Source: Girardinichthys multiradiatus
Taxonomy: Eukaryota; Chordata; Actinopteri; Cyprinodontiformes; Goodeidae
Reading direction: 5' to 3'
NCBI RefSeq assembly: GCF_021462225.1
Contig: NC_061806.1
Location: 5,638,734-5,702,733, forward strand
DNA length: 64,000 nt
Shown here: positions 57,039-64,000 of the stretch, piece by piece
Numbering within the stretch: the first letter of the stretch is position 1
Layout: every line of letters starts with the position of its first letter
The notes under the pieces: generated by a model
What the model was told of the DNA's origin: nothing
The model's input: only the letters and a program-made list of their open reading frames with translations
Databases searched by the model: none
Made by a program: the position numbers and the translations under genes

Positions 57039-57702
57039 GTGATATTAAGCCCTGATGGTCAGTGCTACAGGAACAGGAAACTCTTCCCTTCCATAATCCT
57101 GCAAGCAGTTTCTGAGAGCCATTTTATTGACACGTATGTGGGCTGGCCTGGGTCAGTGCATGACTCTAGGGTGCTCCGCCACAGCCCGCTGTACAGTTTA
57201 TCCTCCTCCAGGGCATTTTATCCTTGCTGATGGAGGGTACCCATGCCTCCAATATCCACTCCCCCTCATCACTCCCTACAAGAGGACAAGACAAGGTGTG
57301 GGAGCCCAGCGCTTTAACAGCCATCATTCCAAAAACACGCTCTATAATAGAGCACCTCCAGCGCTTCCTGCAAGTGCTGGAGGTGCACAACACCTTTGTA
57401 CCTCACTTAAGTTTTGACCTAGATCCATTTTATATATACATTATACATAATATACACACATACACATATATTTAAATTGTTTTCAGGTCATAACAGCATG
57501 CGCCATCCTCCACAACATCTGCCTTGGTGCTGGGGATGTCATGGCCCCAGAAGATGACCCAGAGGAGGCTGTAGAAGAGGATGAGGGTGAGGTCGGGACT
57601 GAGACAGTCAGCGTTGCTCTCTGGCAGGACCAGCTTTCAGCTGAGGTGTCTGCCCTGGGGGAGGTACCACCAGAACATGACTATTGTGTCAGCAAAGTAT
57701 AA
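57039..57702 (+). pseudogene. Harbinger-like DDE transposase, broken
   Basis: After an acceptor (aacatttcag|gt) the exon reads 'CYRNRKLFPSIILQAV', then 'YVGWPGSVHDSRVLRHSPLY' (second-Asp region of DDE_Tnp_4). A frameshift follows, with 'FILADGGYPCLQYPLPLITP', 'VGAQRFNSHHSK' and, in a third frame, 'RSIIEHLQRFLQ' holding the Glu. A 70-bp gap without coding sense ends in 'attgttttcag', then 'VITACAILHNICLGAGDV' and an acidic tail ending at TAA 57,700-57,702. The part with the first Asp is missing upstream. At least two frameshifts and the missing N-terminal half make it inactive. Such transposases act in the nucleus together with the Myb-like partner. Confidence 0.75.
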
Positions 57703-58328
57703 TATTATAGATGTAATTAATTTTTGAGGGGTATAACTAATTGTAATATTTTGTGAGCACCATCTTCTAATTCTGCATTTTTCCGATTACCTCTTAGTGA
57801 TGTGGCAGCCGTCAATTCAGCCAGCCCTTTAAACCCACATGATGGACGATGACGTGGACTGTGGAGAGAGGCATCACAAACATCTGCAGACCACCTGTGT
57901 GATGCTTTGCTCACCATCCAGAAAGACAAACCACAGGTCTCAGTTGCAACATCCCATCCAAGTCTCTGACCTTGTGAAAGATTTAGCCACACTGCCAGAA
58001 ACTTTCTGTTCAGAAAGACATCTGCCTCTTTGTTCTGTTGAAGAGGTGTTCCAGGAACCAGTCACTCAGGCTGATCCTGCTGTCACCATTGTAAATACTT
58101 GTACATAGTTTTATTTTATGCCTTTTGTCTTGTAATCTTGATCTGTTTGAATGTTTTCTTCCCCCATTCTGTTTAAAGTGCTGTTTGTATTTTTCATAAT
58201 AAATTCTGTTCATAACTTTAAATGAAGTTGATGTATTGTTAGATCAAATGCAAATAACATTAGTGACAAAAACAATTTTGAAATTTATTAGAACACCTTA
58301 AAACTTTAAGAAACAATCTGAACAAAAC

Positions 58329-59080
58329 TTAATATTTCTTATGTAGCATCTTATTTTGGTGCCATTCTTTGGAAAACAGTCTGTCCATTCTCTGTGCCCT
58401 CATGTCCTCCCTGATCAACTCCATCATTTCCTCATCTCTGTCCCTCTTTCTTTTCTGACTCCTTCCTGCTGGCTCACTGTCTTCCTTCTCCATCTGGTTG
58501 CCCACCGCTCCGCTTGGCCCTGGAGTGTCCTCAGGGATGGAGGCAATTAGGACAGGAGGTGGTGTGGAAGGCCTCTGACCCAACACCTCATCCATAAGGA
58601 CAAACCAGGGCCAAGTAGCAGCATTGGGCTTTTCACTGACTCCCTCTCCTGACCCTGGATACTTACAATCCTAAAGTTAGATGGAATAAAAAAAAAAAAG
58701 AGTTGACTAAACAGAGAAACCAACAAGACTTTTAGAAATATTTTTTTATTTGTGTGTGACATGAGAACTTCTGAACATAATCTAAATTCTTTTTTTATTT
58801 TTCAAATTGTCCCACATTGTTTTGGCCTGCAAAGGGGGTGACCTTCCCCTGTTGGTCCATCTTCTCCAGAATTGTCCTAAACCGAAAAAAGTATGTTAAT
58901 CACTGGATGGATATTTATGAAAGTTAGAAAGATAGGAGTTACGGAAACTGGACAGAAACCGACTGCAAAGAATGTTGTTATTGTACCTCCAAGCCACGGT
59001 GGCTGAGTTTTTAGCTCCAGTAAAAAGGTGGTGGTTCTCACCCCTGAGCTTAATAAACTGGCCCGTCTGCTCCTTTGTCC
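58329..59080 (-). pseudogene. Harbinger Myb/SANT-like partner gene, three apparent exons
   Basis: Minus-strand exons are inferred at 59,080-58,987 ('KEQTGQFIKLRGENHHLFTG'), 58,877-about 58,785 ('TILEKMDQQGKVTP', 'MWDNLKNK') and 58,670-58,329 ('DCKYPGSGEG', 'WPWFVLMDEVLGQRP', and the basic tail 'SQKRKRDRDEEMMELIRED'). The first junction joins cleanly as W-R-T-I-L-E-K with good acceptor and donor sites. The pattern (W-x-K-E-x-T-x-x-F-I ... I-L-E-K-M ... K-W-D-N-L-K-x-K-Y-K-D-C-K-Y-P-G) is that of Myb/SANT-like DNA-binding proteins of Harbinger elements. One extra C in exon two shifts the frame, and the second donor is degraded. The gene is convergent with the transposase. Confidence 0.65.
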
Positions 59081-59446
59081 CTAAAAAAAAAAAATATGAA
59101 AATACCAAAAAAAAACATCTTGCTTAATATCAGAGCAAACATAAAGCCTTTTTTAATTTCACATTTGTCTTAATATGAAGAAAATATTTCTATGCAAATG
59201 TCTAAAACAAGCTCTTTCAAACTTTTCACTTCTTTACTGAGATTCACTTACATTTGGAGGTGTATTCCTCGTCGGGTTTACCTGGAATCAGAAATTATAA
59301 TGCTAACTGAATTATAAATAAACTTTTAAAACATATAGCACATTTCTTCATTAAAAATTCATATTGAAAAGCTTATCTATTCTCAATCACACTCTCCAGC
59401 GATACAGTTGGATTACATAAAACTGTCCATTTATTCTGGTTAACCT

Positions 59447-59717
59447 TAATATCACCTGAAATGTTAAATCGATTTTCAGTAACAATTAAAATAATAACAT
59501 AAACTGTTAGAAATCACTTGTGTTAAACGTTCACTGTGATAATTGCCAGCTGGAACTTAGTGTCGGGAGTTTTGCTCGGAATGATTCATGAATTGGGACA
59601 GCCTTCATCGCCGCGCTGTAACGTAATCGGTCTACAAATACGGCCTTCGAAGGATGCAGCCCCTGAGGCTGACTTCCGGGTCAGCCTCGGCGTTGGTACA
59701 TTCCCTTTCCGGTTGAT
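59447..59717 (-). repeat. Right inner inverted repeats
   Basis: 59,574-59,717 mirrors 56,397-56,541, and 59,447-59,573 mirrors 56,923-57,048, including the transposase acceptor 'catttcag' and the first bases of its exon. The left-specific 380 bp are missing between the two blocks. Confidence 0.88.
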
Positions 59718-60260
59718 TTTCTGAAATGTAAATTTGTTTTTTGAAATGTAAAAGTGTTTTCTGAAATGTAAATTTGTTTTCTGAAATGTAAAAGTGTTTT
59801 CTGAAATGTAAATTTGTTTTCTGAAATGTAAAAGTGTTTTCTGAAATGTAAATTTGTTTTCTGAAATATAAAAGAGTTTTCTGAAATGTAAATTTGTTTT
59901 CTGAAATGTAAAAGTGTTTTCTGAAATGTAAAAGTGTTTTCTGAAATGTAAATTTGTTTTCTGAAATGTAAATTTGTTTCGCATCTTGTTAAATTGTTTT
60001 CTGAAATGTAAAAGTGTTTTTTGAAATGTAAATTGGTTTTCTGAAATGTAAAAGTGTTTTCTGAAATGTAAATTTGTTTTCTGAAATGTAAAAGAGTTTT
60101 CTGAAATGTAAATTTGTTTTCTGAAATGTAAAAGTGTATTCTGAAATGTAAAAGTGTTTTCTGAAATGTAAATTTGTTTTCTGAAATGTAAATTTGTTTC
60201 GCATCTTGTTAAATTGTTTTCTGAAATGTAAATTTGTTTTCTAAAATGTAAATTTGTTTT
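59718..60260 (-). repeat. Right subterminal array of the 20-bp unit (about 27 units)
   Basis: Same unit as the left array in opposite orientation (plus strand: ctgaaatgtaaatttgtttt or ctgaaatgtaaaagtgtttt). Two units carry the variant 'gcatcttgttaaattgtttt' at 59,981 and 60,201, exactly 220 bp apart. Long minus-strand ORFs here are read-through of the array. Confidence 0.95.
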
Positions 60261-60300
60261 GGTACTTGTAAAAGTGTTTTGCACCCCCCGGCCACCGTAC
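60261..60300 (-). repeat. Right 40-bp terminal inverted repeat
   Basis: 'ggtacttgtaaaagtgtttt' followed by 'gcaccccccggccaccgtac'; mirror of 56,070-56,109. Confidence 0.85.
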
Positions 60301-60304
60301 TAAA

Positions 60305-60900
60305 GCAATACTTGTAGTAGCAATATTTACTGAACACTTCACTTGGGGATGAAGACAAAAATGTTCTTCTTTTGAAAAAAACATCTGTGCAGCATGTTCT
60401 GCATCAAAGGCTAAAACTGGGGAAAGAGTTGGTCCTCCTTAACAATCTGATCTACCAGGGTTTCTATTTCAACTTTCATTATTGTAAAGAAATACTAGCA
60501 GAGGTTCCAACTGACAAACTGTCAATACTTTAAATCCTTCAAAATTATACCTGTTGCAAATAAGTCATGTTATGTTTTGTTGTGCCCTAGCCATGAAATG
60601 AAACATGGATTGAACTGTTTACAACAAAGAGAAAAGCTTCTTTCTTCTCTGTGCGTCATACCAGATCAGGCCACCATCTTCGTCACACAATGCAATGTCC
60701 TTTGGACCTTCTTCACTTCTGTTCCTCAGAACTGTTCACATAAAAGTTTGTGTCTGCATAAATGTAAGTGTCCGCCACACAGACCTCCCTCAACACATAG
60801 AATGCACATAAACTAACAGTGAGACAATATGCAAATCAATACCAATATTGTAAAAATAAATACCAAACTTTCACAGAAAAGCCAAGGGTGTCTAAGGCAG
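60305..60900. other. No recognised feature
   Basis: Sequence between the Harbinger-like element and the third Gypsy element; one unrecognised 79-codon ORF. Confidence 0.4.
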
Positions 60901-60915
60901 CCACTATAGCTGTGC

Positions 60916-61969
60916 TTAACTGCCACAGGTGGTGAGTGCAAGGAAGAGGCACTGCTCCAACAGGGGAAAGGAAGAAACGGTGGGCGAAGAAACCAGAGGA
61001 TGGCCACGGCGGGGGAGGTTGAGACAACTCAACAGGACCCCTGGGAACACATGAGCAGGCTTCTGGTGATCCACCAAAAAATGTTCGCTTCTACCCCCCA
61101 ACTCCACCAAAATATCCTTACGTGCCACCTCCAGAATGTAAAACAGACCATCATAAGGAGGTTGGAATGGGGAACGATGTGTGTCATGGCGGATAAAAAC
61201 ATACTAAGCAGATACTAGGTATAGGCACAGATGACTGCGGAAGGCAGTAACGCGTCACCACCGGGGGCGAAAAACCTAGCATCCCCCAGGATGAACCCGA
61301 TGAACCAGGAAGAAATTCCCCTGGCAGCCACAACAGCTGACCTAGGTCCAACTTCTCCAAAGAAGACTGCAGGTCTTCTTTAGCAGCAAAACACAAGCCC
61401 AACAAAACCCAGGGCAGGCAGTCAACCAAGCTGCTGTCCACCACTGAGGCCTGTAATACAGCCTTCATTGTACTGTGAAACCTTTCACAAAGGTAATTGG
61501 ACTGTGGGTGGTATGCGGTGGTGCGATGGAGCTTGACCCCCAGGTTCTACGCCACATCAGTCCACCATTCAGACATGAACTGGGGACTCCTGTCGTAGGG
61601 GCGGGTCCAGTGGCACACCAAACCGAGATCCCCAGAAGGAGACGAACGCCTGACCAACACATTGATTGCCAACAAAGGAACTGTGTCTGGCCATTGGGTT
61701 GTCGTGTCCTCCATTGTCAGGAGATGGGAGAAACTTCGAGACGGGAGAAATGGACCCGCCAGGTCCACATGCACATGCTCAAAACTACCCTGGGGTATAG
61801 GAAACTGCTCCAGGGGGGCTCTGGTGTAATATTGAACCTTGGCGTGCCGGCAAGCTATGCATGAGGCTGCACATTTGGCCCCCACTAGTTTAACCGAAGC
61901 TTTAATGCTTGGGTGTGAAAGGGAATTAACTGCATCAAAAACCCGTTGACACCAGCAAGTAGGAACCAA
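60916..61969 (-). pseudogene. Gypsy integrase (third Gypsy lineage)
   Basis: The minus strand shows a damaged zinc region ('SHPSIKASVKLVGAKCAASC' ... 'CIACRHAKVQYY'). The core follows, with catalytic D-D-E in 'VHVDLAGPFLPSRSFSHLLT', 'PYDRSPQFMSEWW' and 'NYLCERFHSTMKAVLQ'. One in-frame stop lies at 61,547-61,549. The frame then continues through 'LPWVLLGLCFAAKEDLQSS' to about 61,184. In another frame the C-terminal SH3-like end 'FYILEVARKDILVELGG' ... 'VDHQKPAHVFPG' follows near 61,000-61,140. No RT, LTR or gag of this lineage is visible in the window. Confidence 0.8.
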
Positions 61970-62120
61970 CGTGCGAGGCCTGCTGACAGAGACATCTCAA
62001 AGAAGGTTTGCACCACTGTCATGAAAATGGTCTGTAAGCTGGTCAGCAGCCATAGCGAGGTGGTCCACGCCTAAAAGCACAGACATAACCCAAGCCCTAG
62101 ATACACAGACAGCCACCAGA

Positions 62121-63696
62121 TTACAGATAAGGTCCAGGATGGAGCAGGCGATCAGGATGCCGGCGACGAAGGAGCTGGCGATCAGGAGGCCAGCGACGAA
62201 GGAGCTGATGAACTGGAGTCCTCCCAGGAGTCTGGGAGGCTGGCAGCAACTGAGCAGGTGATTTGGGGGTCTGCGGGGAAGGAGCCTGCAGCGCAGGAGC
62301 TGACGACCTGGAGGCCGGCGGCACAGGAGCTGACAATCTGCAGGCCAATGGCGACTGAGCAGGTGTCTGGGAGGTCAGCGGCAACTGAGCAGGTGTCTGG
62401 GAGGCCGGCGGCAGCTGGTTGAGGACCCACGAAGATGCTTGTCGGGAGGCCAGCGTCTGGGAGGTCGGCCGAGCCAAGTAGAGGACCCTCGGGACGGTCG
62501 ACGGTCTGGAGGTCAGCCGAGCAGGAACTCTGGAGGCCCGGGACCCGGCTGTAACTCTGGAGGCTTGGGACCATGGAGCGGGAACTCTGTATGCCTGGAG
62601 TCTGGCCTTGAGTCTGGAGCCTTGGAGTCAGGCTGTGAGTCCGGAGCCATGGTGTCAGGCTGTGAGTCTGGATCCTGAGCCTGGCTCGGAGTCAAGTCTG
62701 GAGTCTAAAGGCTGAAAATCAGATGCTTTGAAGTCAGATGCTTTGAAGTCTGATGGCTGGAAGTCTGAAGACTCTGGGTCATGGTCTGTAGACTCTGGGT
62801 CATGGTAGGGGTCATGGTCTGAAGACTTGGTGTCTGGTAGAGGCTCTAGGGACTTAACCGCTAACTGTGGCTCTGGAGGCTTAACCATCATCTAGGGCTC
62901 TGGAACCTTGACAGCCCGCTGGGGCTGTGGAACCTTGGCAGCCTACTGGGGCTCTGGAACCTGGTCTGGAGGGGTTCATCCTTGAACCCCTCTTGGAAAT
63001 TGGGAACTTGGGTTGGAGGCGATTCACTTTGGAACCCCTTCGGAACTTGGAAGCTTGGAATTGAGGCGGTTCAATCTCGAACCCCTCTTGGAACTTGGGA
63101 ACTTCGAATAGAGACCTATCGGCTAGCTAGGGCTCTGTCATCTTGACTGCTAGCCGGGGCTCAGTAATCTTGTCCATCAGCCAAGGCCCTGAAGACTTGA
63201 CAGTCGGCTGAGTTGCAGGAGACTTGGCTGCCGGCATAGATGCAGGAGACTTGGCTACCAGCAGAGACGCAGTAGACTTGGCTGCCGGCTGAGATGCAGG
63301 AGACTTGGCTGCCACACATTGCAGGAGACTTGAACCCACAGTCACTCTGGGAAGCGGTACAGGGACCACTGACACTCTGGGAAGTGGTGCATAAACCGCT
63401 GGAGTCCTGGGAAGTGGCAAAATACTCCTGAGATGCTGCAGGTGAGCCCTGAGAAGCTGCAGCAGAGCCCTGTAGATCCATGGGGAAACCATGAAAATCC
63501 GCTGAGGAGCCATGTTGATCTGCCGAGGAGCCGTGAAGATCTGTTGAAAAGCCATGGAGGCTTGCCGGGGATCCTGGATCTGGCACTGGTGCTTGAATTG
63601 ATGAGGCTGGCGGACCTCTAGCCGAGACTGGAGCTGGAGCGTCGAATAATCCCTCATCCTGAAACTCCTCTTGAAGTGCCTTAAGCACACACGCAC
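62121..63696 (-). other. Minisatellite mosaic with open minus-strand frames
   Basis: The region is a patchwork of short tandem repeats of different units: 27-bp units 'ggagacttggctgccggc' at about 63,219-63,325; units built on 'tggaacttgggaacttg' at 62,970-63,110; 'ggaagtctgaagactctggg' at about 62,700-62,830; 'gagcaggtgtctgggaggc' at about 62,350-62,460. On the minus strand long stop-free frames encode Ser/Pro/Ala/Asp-rich repeats ('GSQVSCISAGSQVYC', 'SDFKASDFKASDFQ'). The start near 63,696 ('MRVCLRHFKRSF') and an overlapping frame from 63,688 ('LKALQEEFQDEGLFD') look like a protein N-terminus. This is possibly the non-conserved ORF of the adjacent Gypsy element. No domain is recognised. Confidence 0.45.
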
Positions 63697-63699
63697 AGT

Positions 63700-64000
63700 C
63701 TTAGGGGTTTGCAGGCAGATTAAAAACTGTCTCCAAACAGCATGAGTTGACGTAGGGTGCTCAAATAGCAGCCATACTGGACTGAACCCATGCAGGAATT
63801 GAAGGTCTGACTGAAGGACGGCGAACTGGATGCTTCTCTTTCACTCACCAGTAGCCACTAGAGGGCGCTGGGTGATTACTGGGAACTGCCGGGGAACGCG
63901 GAAGCGAAGTCAGGGATGCCCGATGAGAGGAAGGAGTGGTGGACTGACCCTCCGGAAAGGAGATGAAAGCGTCTGTTTGTCTCTCCGACGACGTCGTCGT
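63700..64000. other. Window end, GC-richer, no assigned feature
   Basis: Continues the GC-rich character of the mosaic. It contains 'gccactagagggcgctggg' and a terminal 'gacgacgtcgtcgt' palindrome. Possibly leader or LTR of the adjacent retroelement; not resolved. Confidence 0.3.

Larger units (their letters stand above)
56070..60300 (+). mobile_element. PIF/Harbinger-like transposon with inverted satellite-array ends
   Basis: Both ends carry the same 40-bp terminus: 'gtacggtggccagggggtgc' and on to 'aaaacacttttacaagtacc' on the left, with its near-perfect reverse complement ending at 60,300. The flanks are TAAA on both sides (56,066-56,069 and 60,301-60,304). Inside each terminus is an array of a 20-bp unit, in opposite orientation, then a 140-bp and a further 125-bp inverted segment. 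The interior holds a DDE_Tnp_4-type transposase (plus strand) and a Myb/SANT-like gene (minus strand), the two-gene set of Harbinger elements. Both genes are broken. The superfamily call rests on these genes. A 4-bp duplication is not the usual 3-bp TWA. Confidence 0.75.

Noticed and set aside
56110..60260. Regular 20-bp repeats reminiscent of a CRISPR array
   Set aside because: Units are contiguous with no unique spacers, occur in two inverted arrays inside a eukaryotic transposon, and the genome is vertebrate.
60301..60900. Search for host tRNA or small RNA genes here and elsewhere in the window
   Set aside because: No cloverleaf with intact A and B boxes and no rRNA-like tracts were seen; SINE B-box-like tracts are not functional tRNA genes.

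Overview
The window looks like intergenic or intronic DNA of a teleost fish, probably a percomorph. The evidence is the mixture of repeats: Rex3 (RTE) and L2 LINE fragments, at least five Tc1 families, a PIF/Harbinger element, a Ngaro/DIRS-type tyrosine-recombinase retrotransposon, three Ty3/Gypsy elements, a hAT-like MITE inside a SINE, many long (TG)n, (TA)n and (GAAA)n tracts, and overall AT-rich sequence. No complete host gene, rRNA, tRNA or CRISPR array was found. Four short stretches look like possible host exons, but I do not recognise their products.

Layout. 1-9 kb: a Rex3 3' scrap, a GC-richer stretch with a TATA-like box and a good splice donor, mostly unique AT-rich DNA, a SINE split by a hAT-like MITE (4.7-5.5 kb), a Gypsy-LTR-like segment and a decayed Sleeping-Beauty-like Tc1 relic (7.2-8.0 kb). 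9.2-17.2 kb: a Tc1 chimera whose two ends come from different families, a 5'-truncated L2 LINE, more Tc1 relics, a Rex3 5' piece, a second L2 tail and an ERV-like LTR end. 21.3-23.1 kb: a SINE-like insert with a 13-bp target-site duplication, then a Rex3 reverse transcriptase. 25.6-30.5 kb: a minus-strand Gypsy element with one 758-bp LTR. 30.9-32.5 kb: a Tc1 copy with complete 200-bp inverted repeats. 32.5-39.8 kb: a plus-strand Gypsy element, interrupted by a MITE-like insert and by a Tc1 element. 42.4-47.4 kb: a Ngaro-type retrotransposon with split direct repeats A1-ORFs-B1-A2-B2. 47.5-56 kb: largely repeat-poor DNA. 56.07-60.30 kb: a Harbinger-like transposon. 60.9-63.7 kb: a third Gypsy integrase and a mosaic of minisatellites that reads open.

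The most unusual object is the Harbinger-like element at 56,070-60,300. It has a 40-bp terminal inverted repeat, then arrays of a 20-bp satellite-like unit in inverted orientation (14 units on the left, about 27 on the right). Inside these are further long inverted repeats, a broken DDE transposase on the plus strand and a convergent, apparently spliced Myb/SANT-like gene on the minus strand. The right array carries an exact 11-unit (220-bp) higher-order duplication.

Every transposon or retroelement gene seen here is disrupted by stops, frameshifts, truncation or loss of catalytic residues. The insertions are nested, so relative ages can be read: Gypsy before Tc1 at 38.2 kb, and SINE before hAT MITE at 4.9 kb.
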